Positions 26,385 through 33,267 of a stretch of DNA of 50,247 nt are shown piece by piece. A model generated the notes under the pieces. That model saw nothing but the letters and a program-made list of their open reading frames with translations, had not been told where the DNA came from and did not search any database. The position numbers and the translations under genes were made by a program. Source of the stretch: an uncultured Lachnospiraceae bacterium (GTDB lineage: Bacteria; Bacillota; Clostridia; Lachnospirales; Lachnospiraceae); the NCBI GenBank assembly GCA_947631505.1, contig CANRLR010000020.1, forward strand, positions 1 to 50,247, written 5' to 3'. The stretch's first letter is position 1; each line of letters begins with the position of its first letter.

Positions 26385-27943
26385 TGGCAGTTTATGATTT
26401 AAAATTACTTGACTGTACGCTGCGTGATGGAGGATATGTAAACGACTGGAAATTTGGATTTGATGGGGCAAGGGATATTATAAAACAGCTTACCAAAGCA
26501 AATATTGATGTTGTAGAAGTAGGCTTTTTACGCAATGTTGAAGACTATGATCCGAATATCACAGTATGTAATTATATTGAAGAACTTAATCGACTTCTTC
26601 CTGAGAATACGGAAAATACTATTTATTCTGCAATGGCAATGCGTAGTAATTATGACATTAATAAGCTATCTCCATATTCTGGCAGGGGCATTGAGATGAT
26701 TCGTATTACTGCACATGATTATGATATTGAAGATGGTATGGATTTTGCCAGAGAAGTTAAGGCCAAGGGGTATAAATTAAGTATAAATCCGATTAATATA
26801 ATGGGATACTCAGATGAAAGAATTCTTTGGATAATTAATCAGGTAAATCAGATTCAGCCATATCAGTTTTCTATTGTGGATACATTTGGCAGTATGAAGA
26901 GAAGAGATTTGGATAGAATAGTAAGCTTAGTTGATAATAACTTAGACAGGAATATTCGGGTGGCTCTTCATTTACATGAAAATATGTCGCTCAGCTGTTG
27001 TCTGGCACAAAATTTTATTGATAAGCATCTAAAGAGAGCGGTTGCTGTTGATGGAAGTCTGATGGGCATGGGAAGAATACCAGGTAATTTGCCAATTGAA
27101 CTTATTGCCGATTACGCAAATGATTATGCAGGAAAGGCATATGATATTGATTTTTTGATGGATGCGATTAATGAATATATTGCTCCAATAAAGGGTACAT
27201 CTGAGTGGGGATATGCACCGGCATATTTCCTTTCTGCCAGATATAATCTTCATCGTAATTATTCTGAGCATTATTTAACAAAAGGTGATCTGACAAACCG
27301 GGAGATAAATCATATTTTATCTCAATTTACTTATTCCAAAAAGGCCGTATTTGATGTAGAATACGCTGATAGCCTTTATGAAGCATATAAAAACAACCAA
27401 ATTGATGATAGTGAAGCATGGGAAAAATTAAAGAAAGAACTTTTCGGAAAGAATATCCTTGTTTTGGCACCTGGTTCAACCATCAGAACGCACAAGGAAA
27501 TTATAGAACAATTTATTATTCAAAATAGACCAATTGTTATTGGAACAAATTTTATTCCCCAAGATTATAAAGTGGATTTCGCTTTCTTTAGTAATAATAA
27601 AAGATTTAGCAAAGTTGAACTGCCTGCTTGTAAAGTAATTGTAACTTCTAACTTGACAAGTGGATGCCCTGACTTTAAGATTAATTATAATAGTGTTTCC
27701 GGTGCGTTTGTTCAAGGGTGCAATAGTTTAATAATGTTATTAAAATTGCTCAAGAACATAGGTGTTACACAAATTAATCTAGCAGGTGCAGACGGATATA
27801 AAGTGGATGCGGGCAACTATTATAGCAATACTATAAAGAGTTCTACAGTACATGATAATAAATTTAACTTAGCAGTGAAAGAAGCAATACATAATTTAAG
27901 AGTTACTGTGGATTTTATAACTCCTTCTGAATACAATAAATGA
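26384..27943 (+). CDS. HMGL-like (DRE-TIM) aldolase fused to a C-terminal DUF115-like domain
   Basis: The protein has 519 residues. The N-terminal 300 residues form a DRE-TIM metallolyase: LLDCTLRDGGYVNDWKF (8-24) with the divalent-metal Asp and catalytic Arg, VDVVEVGFL, IVDTFGSM, the metal HLHEN pair, and GMGRIPGNLPIEL near the end. Relatives include 4-hydroxy-2-oxovalerate aldolase and HMG-CoA lyase, which handle pyruvate or acyl units. From about residue 356 a second domain starts (NILVLAPGSTIRTHKEII, VIGTNFI, VDFAFFSNN, SLIMLLKLLKNIGVTQINLAGADGYKV). Its layout parallels the separate DUF115 protein at 20423-21244. Between KdsB-like and KdsC-like genes, the enzyme probably makes or modifies a 2-keto-3-deoxy acid. 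Confidence 0.8.
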   Translation: MAVYDLKLLDCTLRDGGYVNDWKFGFDGARDIIKQLTKANIDVVEVGFLRNVEDYDPNITVCNYIEELNRLLPENTENTIYSAMAMRSNYDINKLSPYSGRGIEMIRITAHDYDIEDGMDFAREVKAKGYKLSINPINIMGYSDERILWIINQVNQIQPYQFSIVDTFGSMKRRDLDRIVSLVDNNLDRNIRVALHLHENMSLSCCLAQNFIDKHLKRAVAVDGSLMGMGRIPGNLPIELIADYANDYAGKAYDIDFLMDAINEYIAPIKGTSEWGYAPAYFLSARYNLHRNYSEHYLTKGDLTNREINHILSQFTYSKKAVFDVEYADSLYEAYKNNQIDDSEAWEKLKKELFGKNILVLAPGSTIRTHKEIIEQFIIQNRPIVIGTNFIPQDYKVDFAFFSNNKRFSKVELPACKVIVTSNLTSGCPDFKINYNSVSGAFVQGCNSLIMLLKLLKNIGVTQINLAGADGYKVDAGNYYSNTIKSSTVHDNKFNLAVKEAIHNLRVTVDFITPSEYNK

Positions 27944-27958
27944 TTAGGAGTATACAGT

Positions 27959-27988
27959 ATGCGAATCCATTTTTTTGAAAGAAGATGA
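27959..27988 (+). other. Nine-codon mini-ORF overlapping the KdsC-like gene region
   Basis: TTAGGAG (27944-27950) lies eight bases before ATG at 27959, which reads MRIHFFERR and stops in ATGA (27985-27988), an alternative in-frame start of the phosphatase. It contains a run of seven T. It could be a coupling leader or the scar of a lost start. Confidence 0.35.
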
Positions 27989-27996
27989 GGAAACGG

Positions 27997-28509
27997 ATGA
28001 ATACAATAAAACTTTTAGTTGTAGATGTCGATGGTACTATGACAGATGCTGGTATCTATTATGACCAAAACGGCAATGAATTAAAAAAATTCTGTACGAA
28101 AGATGCAGCGGGTTTTTTTGCAGCTCGCCGAGTCGGTATGAAAATAATGGTGCTCACTGGTAGGGAAAGTGAGGCAACAACACGAAGAATGACAGAAATG
28201 AAAGTGGATTATCTATACCAGAACGTGAAAAATAAGGTTAAGTTTTTAATGAAATTCATGGAAGAGAATGATATAAAAAAGGAAGAGCTTGGCTATATTG
28301 GGGATGATCTGAATGATTTACCATCGATGTTATTAGCGGGCTATGTTGGATGTCCGGCTGACAGCTGTTCTGAAATTAAAGAAATTGCTAACTACGTAAG
28401 TCCGGTAAAAGGTGGATATGGAGCAGTGCGGGATGTAATTGAACATATACTTCGTGAAACGAATCAATGGAGTGATGCTGTTGCCAGCATATACGGAATA
28501 GGTATCTAA
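27997..28509 (+). CDS. kdsC: KdsC-like HAD phosphatase
   Basis: The protein has 170 residues, the family length. ATG at 27997 has GAGG six bases upstream; 27985 is a possible in-frame earlier start. HAD motifs: I LLVVDVDGTMTDAG (nucleophile Asp and acid/base Asp), II VLTGRESE, III the conserved Lys in VKNKVKFL, IV YIGDDLNDLPSM. The set is that of the C0-type KdsC/CMP-sialate-cluster phosphatases, which hydrolyse the phosphate of a 2-keto-3-deoxy-sugar acid after condensation. It completes the three-gene set with the KdsB-like and aldolase genes. The transcript has no obvious terminator before the vanZ scar. Confidence 0.85.
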   Translation: MNTIKLLVVDVDGTMTDAGIYYDQNGNELKKFCTKDAAGFFAARRVGMKIMVLTGRESEATTRRMTEMKVDYLYQNVKNKVKFLMKFMEENDIKKEELGYIGDDLNDLPSMLLAGYVGCPADSCSEIKEIANYVSPVKGGYGAVRDVIEHILRETNQWSDAVASIYGIGI

Positions 28510-28592
28510 TATGATATACTAATGTTATACAGATTATGATGGATGTCATTGAAGCAAGACAAAATGAGATTGAAAAACTTAGATTAAAGAAG

Positions 28593-28655
28593 TATTTCTT
28601 TTTTCTGCTCAGCCGGCAGATCAATCAACGGCTGCCAGTCATAGGGCGGGAGAAC
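28593..28655 (+). pseudogene. 63-bp fragment of a vanZ gene (duplicate of 29964-30026)
   Basis: This stretch matches vanZ positions 29964-30026 at 61 of 63 bases. Both differences are silent in the vanZ frame (ACG/ACA Thr, CAT/CAC His), so the copy came from a functional relative. Similarity ends abruptly on both sides. The rest of the 352-base gap (28510-28861) holds the Rpn-gene promoter and leader and no other gene I can support; a 43-codon frame (28536-28667) runs across the junction out of the vanZ frame. Confidence 0.8.
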
Positions 28656-28675
28656 AGTATATCATAATATAGTTC

Positions 28676-28704
28676 TTGACAACCAAACGCAAACGGTATA
28701 TTAT
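28676..28704 (+). promoter_or_regulatory. Promoter of the Rpn-family gene
   Basis: TTGACA (28676-28681), 17 bases, TATTAT (28699-28704). It leaves a leader of about 150 bases before the TTG start at 28862. It begins 21 bases after the vanZ fragment. Confidence 0.65.
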
Positions 28705-28833
28705 GAAGCCATAAGCATAAATTATCTAAAGTCTTATATCAAATGTCTATTGTGCACTGCACATATCTGGAAATCTATGCTTTCAAAAATCAATGAAAAG
28801 AGCAGGATTTTCAGAAGATGAGATTTTTGGAGA

Positions 28834-28853
28834 CTCCTGCTGCAGAACAGGAG
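28834..28853 (+). promoter_or_regulatory. Hairpin that would cover the ribosome site of the Rpn-family gene
   Basis: CTCCTG (28834-28839) pairs with CAGGAG (28848-28853). The 3' arm is most of the AGGAGG ribosome site (28849-28854) seven bases before the TTG start. Pairing would hide it and lower translation. Confidence 0.45.
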
Positions 28854-28861
28854 GATGCCTA

Positions 28862-29722
28862 TTGACAAAAGTAAAACGAACGTACAAAGATACACTGTTC
28901 CGTTGCCTTTTTGACAACCGGAAGAATCTGTTGTCTTTGTATAATGCAGTAAACCACACCACCTACGAAAATGAGGAAGATTTGGAGATTAATACGCTAG
29001 AAAATGTGATATATCTAAAGATAAAAAATGATGTATCTTTTGTCTTCAATTTATATCTCAATCTATATGAACATCAGGCAAGTCTGAACCCTAACATGCC
29101 GTTGCGAAACCTCTTTTATGTAAGTGATTTGTTGCAGGCAATCATAGCAGACGAGAACATATACAGTGATAGTCTGATTTCCATTCCAACGCCGCGTTTT
29201 GTTGTATTTTACAACGGAGAGACTAAGATGCCGGAGCGAATGCTGTTACGACTTTCGGATTCATTTTCACAACCGGAAGAATCTCCGGAATTAGAACTAA
29301 AAGTTACAGTGTACAACATAAACAAAGGTATGAATACAGAATTGCTGGAAGCCTGTCATACGTTAAAAGAATATATGGAATTTGTGCAGATGTTTCGTGA
29401 AAATCTGCAATGCTATGATAAGGCAACAGCAGCCAAGAAAACAATAGATACGTGTATAGAAGAAAATGTATTGTCGGATTTTTTGAAAAAGCACCGAGCG
29501 GAGGCGATAGCAATGTGCCTATACGAGTATGACGAAGAAAAGCATATGGAAATGGAACGAAGAGAACATTATGAACGTGGGAAACAGGAAGAAAAACGTC
29601 GAGGTATACAAATTTTGATTAAACAATGCCGAAAACTAAATCAGTCGGATGAAGTGATTGTTCAGGTTATCATGGATGAATATGAGATGACGGAACAGGA
29701 GGCAAAGGAACTTTTGGGGTAA
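28862..29722 (+). CDS. Rpn-family recombination-promoting nuclease / PD-(D/E)XK transposase-like protein
   Basis: The protein has 286 residues from a TTG start at 28862, chosen because AGGAGG lies seven bases upstream and the family begins with the KVKRTYKDTLFRCLF segment. ATG at 28793 in the same frame has no ribosome site. Family landmarks are NRKNLLSLYNAVNHTTY, LENVIYLKIKNDVSF, NLYEHQASLNPNMPLRNLFYV (nuclease core), IPTPRFVVFYNG, and a long Glu/Arg-rich helical tail. The acidic position before NLYEHQ reads FNLYL, so one catalytic Asp may be missing. It has its own promoter and a strong terminator and looks like a self-contained inserted cassette between two pieces of vanZ. Confidence 0.85.
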   Translation: MTKVKRTYKDTLFRCLFDNRKNLLSLYNAVNHTTYENEEDLEINTLENVIYLKIKNDVSFVFNLYLNLYEHQASLNPNMPLRNLFYVSDLLQAIIADENIYSDSLISIPTPRFVVFYNGETKMPERMLLRLSDSFSQPEESPELELKVTVYNINKGMNTELLEACHTLKEYMEFVQMFRENLQCYDKATAAKKTIDTCIEENVLSDFLKKHRAEAIAMCLYEYDEEKHMEMERREHYERGKQEEKRRGIQILIKQCRKLNQSDEVIVQVIMDEYEMTEQEAKELLG

Positions 29723-29746
29723 TAGCCCCACATTTTACCGGCACTG

Positions 29747-29793
29747 AAAAATCCTCTTCTGCACCGTAATGTCGGTGCGGGAGGGGATTTTTT
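29747..29793 (+). terminator. Strong intrinsic terminator after the Rpn-family gene
   Basis: AAAATCCTCTTCTGCACCG (29747-29765) and its partner CGGTGCGGGAGGGGATTTT form a stem of nearly 20 bp with several G-U pairs and a TAATGT-type loop, ending in a T-run. Confidence 0.88.
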
Positions 29794-29870
29794 GTGAAAC
29801 GAAACATTATAATGGCATTATTGAAGGATTTTCAAAGCTCGCAGATGATGATAACAAGAAAGAGGTATAA

Positions 29871-29879
29871 ATGTCATGA
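29871..29879 (+). other. Two-codon mini-ORF (MS-stop) overlapping the vanZ start
   Basis: AGAGG lies five bases before ATG-TCA-TGA, and the stop overlaps the vanZ ATG as ATGA. It is the third such arrangement within 8 kb, but this one is short enough to be chance. Confidence 0.25.
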
Positions 29880-30403
29880 AAATACATGAATTAAACAAAA
29901 GGAATCGTAACGTTATCTGTTCGGTCCTTTTTTCTACAGCAGCGATTCTCTGGATGATAGTAATATTTCTTTTTTCTGCTCAGCCGGCAGATCAATCAAC
30001 AGCTGCCAGTCACAGGGCGGGAGAACTTGTGGGCAGAATTTTTGTGTCTGGTTTTGAACAGTGGGAGTTGGACAGGCAGCAGGATTTTGCATCTCAGATT
30101 GATTTTGGAATCCGTAAAACGGCACATGCGATGGAATATGCACTTTTATGTATTCTTATCTCGCTGGCACTATATTTTTATGGAGTACCCGTAAGCAAGT
30201 GTTTTTGGCTGTCACTGCTTTTGACAGTCGCATATGCGGGGACAGATGAGGTGCATCAGTTGTTTGTGGCAGGTAGAAGCGGGCAAATCAAGGATGTGCT
30301 GATTGATAGTATAGGTGCCGTAACAGGGTGCGGCATTATTCTAGGTATTATAAACTTATGTAACAACTGGCGGAACAAGAGAGCACAGCATATGATATTA
30401 TAG
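29876..30403 (+). CDS. VanZ-family membrane protein
   Basis: The protein has 175 residues and four membrane segments (about 12-32, 85-105, 110-130, 140-160). VanZ motifs: IFLFSAQPADQST after helix 1, IRKTAHAMEYALL (the conserved K-x-A-H-x-x-E-Y/F), and YAGTDEVHQLFVAGRSGQIKDVLIDSIGA. The family is linked to low-level teicoplanin resistance and often lies beside polysaccharide genes; its biochemical role is not settled. Part of its 5' region (29964-30026) is duplicated upstream of the Rpn gene. The LRR reading frame follows after five bases. Confidence 0.88.
   Translation: MKIHELNKRNRNVICSVLFSTAAILWMIVIFLFSAQPADQSTAASHRAGELVGRIFVSGFEQWELDRQQDFASQIDFGIRKTAHAMEYALLCILISLALYFYGVPVSKCFWLSLLLTVAYAGTDEVHQLFVAGRSGQIKDVLIDSIGAVTGCGIILGIINLCNNWRNKRAQHMIL
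29964..30026 (+). repeat. Direct repeat copy inside vanZ
   Basis: It matches 28593-28655 at 61/63 bases in the same orientation, 1,371 bases apart. The two copies bracket the Rpn-family gene. Recombination between them would delete that gene and join the upstream fragment to vanZ. Confidence 0.85.
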
Positions 30404-30408
30404 CATTC

Positions 30409-31566
30409 TTGACAAATATTGATGTCAGTAAGAATAAATCGTTGAAAATTTTAGTATGTACAGGGAATAAATTAAAAAAATTAGATATTTCCAAAAATAC
30501 GAAATTAACGAATTTAGTATGTCAGAAAAATCAAATAAGAAATCTTGATTTGAAATCAAATACGAAATTAGAGGCTCTTACCTGCTTTAATAATAAACTG
30601 ATTTCTCTTTCTCTTGGAAAAAATTCAAATCTGTCAGAGATTCTTTGCGGCATTAACCAAATATCATCTTTGGATGTGAGCAAGTGTGGGAAATTACAGA
30701 CAATAAATTGTTCCAACAATAATATCAAGGTATTGGACGTGAGCCAAAATGTGGACTTGGAAGAATTAGTCTGCAATAATAACAATATCACCTCATTGGA
30801 ACTCAGTAAAAATACAAAACTGGAACAGCTGACTTGCGGAAAGAATTTGACATCTCTTGATGTTTCTGCAAATAAGAAGCTGAAAAAATTAGTTGTATCG
30901 AAAAGTAATATAACAGAATTAAACATTAGCAATCATCCGAGCATTTCTGCCATTGAACTGCAGGAAAATGCAAAGCTGCGTTCCGTTTCACTGATGGGAA
31001 GTGAAAAACTGGAGAAGGTAGAATTGCAAAAAAATACTCAATTGACTAGTTTGGATATCAGTGGGCTGCCTCTTTTGAAGAGCATCACTTGTGCTAAGGG
31101 CATTTTGACATCTTTGAAAATAGCGGGAGACGATTCTTTAGAGTCTATTGATTGCAGTGATAACAAGTTGACGGAGCTTGATTTGACTGGCTTGAAAAAT
31201 CTGGTCAGTCTAAGCTGTGAAAATAATGCGATTCAGGAATTAGACTTGTCAAATACACCAAAGATGACATGGTTTACTTGTACGAATAATAAATTACGGA
31301 CTTTAGATTTCAGAAACTGTCCTCTGTTGCAGTGGATTTATTGTCAGGAAAATCAACTGACTACACTTTTGCTTGGAAATCATCCCGAACTCTATTCTTT
31401 TTGGTGTTCATCGAATCAGTTGACGGAACTGAACTTGCTGCAGTGCCCTAAGTTATATACTTTAATGTGTGCCTTAAACAACATAAAGAAATTAGACATA
31501 AGTCGCTGCCCAAGGCTGCAGGGATTGAACTTAAATACTGACTGGGGAGTTGAGATAAAACGCTAA
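30409..31566 (+). CDS. Leucine-rich-repeat protein, 5' end missing
   Basis: The frame gives about 385 residues made almost entirely of 20-23-residue repeats of the internalin-like type: LDISKNTKLTNLVCQKNQI, LDLKSNTKLEALTCFNNKL and about a dozen more, with a recurring Cys. There is no signal peptide, no N-cap and no ribosome site. The first possible start is a TTG five bases after the vanZ stop, and the open frame continues upstream into vanZ DNA for about 15 more codons. The N-terminal part was probably lost when this junction formed. A working product is doubtful. It could be expressed by read-through from vanZ as an internal protein. The end appears intact. Confidence 0.6.
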   Translation: MTNIDVSKNKSLKILVCTGNKLKKLDISKNTKLTNLVCQKNQIRNLDLKSNTKLEALTCFNNKLISLSLGKNSNLSEILCGINQISSLDVSKCGKLQTINCSNNNIKVLDVSQNVDLEELVCNNNNITSLELSKNTKLEQLTCGKNLTSLDVSANKKLKKLVVSKSNITELNISNHPSISAIELQENAKLRSVSLMGSEKLEKVELQKNTQLTSLDISGLPLLKSITCAKGILTSLKIAGDDSLESIDCSDNKLTELDLTGLKNLVSLSCENNAIQELDLSNTPKMTWFTCTNNKLRTLDFRNCPLLQWIYCQENQLTTLLLGNHPELYSFWCSSNQLTELNLLQCPKLYTLMCALNNIKKLDISRCPRLQGLNLNTDWGVEIKR

Positions 31567-31588
31567 TACCGGTTTTCCGAAATACCCC

Positions 31589-31617
31589 TTGACAATAAAC
31601 TGTACTACATGTATAAT
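31589..31617 (+). promoter_or_regulatory. Consensus promoter of the GntR/ABC operon
   Basis: TTGACA (31589-31594), 17 bases, TATAAT (31612-31617). Both hexamers are consensus. About 100 bases precede the chosen GntR start. Confidence 0.85.
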
Positions 31618-31652
31618 ACGGTTATAAACTGTGTTATATGTGTAGTACAGTT
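31598..31652. promoter_or_regulatory. Operator-like inverted repeat over the GntR/ABC promoter
   Basis: AACTGTACTACATGTATAA (31598-31616) and TTATATGTGTAGTACAGTT (31634-31652) are inverted copies with 17 of 19 matches. The left arm covers the spacer and the -10 box. The GTACTA core is like operators of YtrA-type GntR regulators, so autorepression is expected. Confidence 0.65.
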
Positions 31653-31717
31653 TTGCTATGTGGAAATTTAAGAGATTTCTGTATATTCCGTGGTACAGTT
31701 TTGAAATGGAGAATAAC

Positions 31718-32101
31718 ATGATATCATTTGAAGCGTTTATCAAAAATGACCGGATTCCTATTTATCAGCAAATTCTTCTTTATGTAAAAAGGGGCATTTT
31801 AAGCGGAGGAATTCAAAAGGGGGATTCCCTTCCATCCCGGCGGATGTTATCGTCGATGCTGGGAGTGAATCCCAATACAGTGCAGAAGGCGTATCGCATG
31901 CTCGAAGAGGATGGTCTGGTCTGCTCTCATTCCGGTGCTAAAAGTACGATTGAGTATAATGAGCAGAGTGTCAGAAATATCCGCCGGGAACTTTTGGAAG
32001 AGGAAATGAGGCATATTATTTCTGATTGGAAACAAATGGGGTTGAGGAAGGAGGATGCGGTTCAGATGATGAGTAAATTATGGGAGGAGGATGAGGGATG
32101 A
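31718..32101 (+). CDS. YtrA-subfamily GntR transcriptional regulator
   Basis: The protein has 127 residues, the short length typical of the YtrA subfamily, which lacks a large effector domain. ATG at 31718 has GGAG six bases upstream; the frame is open from 31658 without a ribosome site. The winged helix is classical: IPIYQQILLYVKRGILSGGI, KGDSLPSRRMLSSMLGVNPNTVQKAYRMLEEDGLV, then the wing. A helical tail (RRELLEEEMRHIISDWKQM) mediates dimerisation. It is first in an operon with ABC-transporter genes and overlaps the next gene by four bases (ATGA). Such regulators usually repress their own operon until cell-wall stress. Confidence 0.9.
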   Translation: MISFEAFIKNDRIPIYQQILLYVKRGILSGGIQKGDSLPSRRMLSSMLGVNPNTVQKAYRMLEEDGLVCSHSGAKSTIEYNEQSVRNIRRELLEEEMRHIISDWKQMGLRKEDAVQMMSKLWEEDEG

Positions 32102-32799
32102 AAAAGTATGCATCTGTTATTGTGTTGTATAACCAGATGATATTTTACCGTGTTCTACTGGTTTTTGCGGGAATGGGCATTTTGGAAGTGCTGCTTCTTG
32201 CTAATGCCTGCCGGACGCAAGAAAAATATTATTCTGCAGTAAAAGAAAGTGGGGTAGAAAATGTTTTTTTATTGTTTTTATTGCTCCTTACGGTGATGTT
32301 CTGTACTCTTGGCTGTAAGGGGCGGGGAAAGCAGCTCTATAGTTTTTGGAGGTTACGGATATCGGAGTGGGGAATGTTTTGGTGCCGGATCTTGGTTTCT
32401 TTGTTGTATTATTTCTTGTTTTGGTCATTTCAGGTCGGAATATGTTATGGCATGGGGGCGTATTTTACGCATATCAAAGGAATGGAGAGTCCGCAGAGCA
32501 CATTAATTGCATTTTATACAGATGATTTTTTACATCGTCTGTTTCCAATGGAGGCATACCATATTTGGGAGTGGAATTTTGTGCTGATTTTGGGACTATT
32601 GATTGTCAGTGCTGCCTTTTGTTTTTTTGGGCAGAGGAGAAAATTCTACTATCCCATTCTTGTATTTTTCTTTCTCGCTTTTTTACTATGGGATTGTGAC
32701 AGTATTCAGGCTGGTATAGCAGGTACAATTATTATGCTGGTTCTATATGTGCTGACACTTCGTTCTGTTTGGAAAAGGAGTGATGTCCGTGAAGATTAA
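32098..32799 (+). CDS. ABC transporter membrane protein (first permease-like subunit)
   Basis: The protein has 233 residues with six hydrophobic segments (about 15-35, 58-72, 95-125, 160-178, 185-202, 205-222). I recognise no catalytic motif. The order GntR, membrane protein, membrane protein, ATPase, large extracellular protein is that of YtrABCDEF-type systems, which suggests a permease half. It overlaps the second membrane protein gene by 11 bases. Confidence 0.65.
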   Translation: MKKYASVIVLYNQMIFYRVLLVFAGMGILEVLLLANACRTQEKYYSAVKESGVENVFLLFLLLLTVMFCTLGCKGRGKQLYSFWRLRISEWGMFWCRILVSLLYYFLFWSFQVGICYGMGAYFTHIKGMESPQSTLIAFYTDDFLHRLFPMEAYHIWEWNFVLILGLLIVSAAFCFFGQRRKFYYPILVFFFLAFLLWDCDSIQAGIAGTIIMLVLYVLTLRSVWKRSDVRED

Positions 32800-33241
32800 T
32801 TGGGAGAGGTATTTACCGCCGGGAATGTCTTTTAAAGTGCAGGGTATGACGTTGCTAATCGGAGTTACGCTATCTTTTGGCTACAGTCTACGATTTTTGA
32901 ATACCTATTTTGAACAATATAGGATTCTTGTTTCCGAAGCGGAGAATGCACCGAACAATGCAGCTATCGAAGCATTTCTGCCTATGCTCGGTCCGGCTCT
33001 GAATGGCTTTTATATGCTTGCTGCTGTGATGCTGCTGTTTTCGCTCTGGAATTGGAGATATTTCTATCAGGAAAGTAAAAGTATTTATTTGATGAAAAGA
33101 ATCTGTAAAAAGGAAGCGTATATCCGAATTTTGACACTTCCCGTTCTTACAGCGGCAGCTGTTCTTGGCTTGACAGGTATTATTTTTCTTATATACCGGG
33201 GAATTTATTATGGTCTGACACCGGAAATTTATATTCGATGA
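32789..33241 (+). CDS. Small membrane protein of the GntR/ABC operon
   Basis: The protein has 150 residues. GTG at 32789 was chosen because AAGGAG (32775-32780) is eight bases upstream; ATG at 32783 is too close to that site. Three membrane segments are seen (about 20-38, 65-85, 110-133). It probably pairs with the preceding 233-residue protein to form the channel for the ATPase encoded next. No specific family was recognised. Confidence 0.65.
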   Translation: MKINWERYLPPGMSFKVQGMTLLIGVTLSFGYSLRFLNTYFEQYRILVSEAENAPNNAAIEAFLPMLGPALNGFYMLAAVMLLFSLWNWRYFYQESKSIYLMKRICKKEAYIRILTLPVLTAAAVLGLTGIIFLIYRGIYYGLTPEIYIR

Positions 33242-33267
33242 CAGGGTAGAAAGAGAGGAGAAGTGTT

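Noticed and set aside
28536-28667. 43-codon frame across the vanZ fragment
   Set aside because: It reads the vanZ piece out of frame and has no strong ribosome site; it is a product of the rearrangement.
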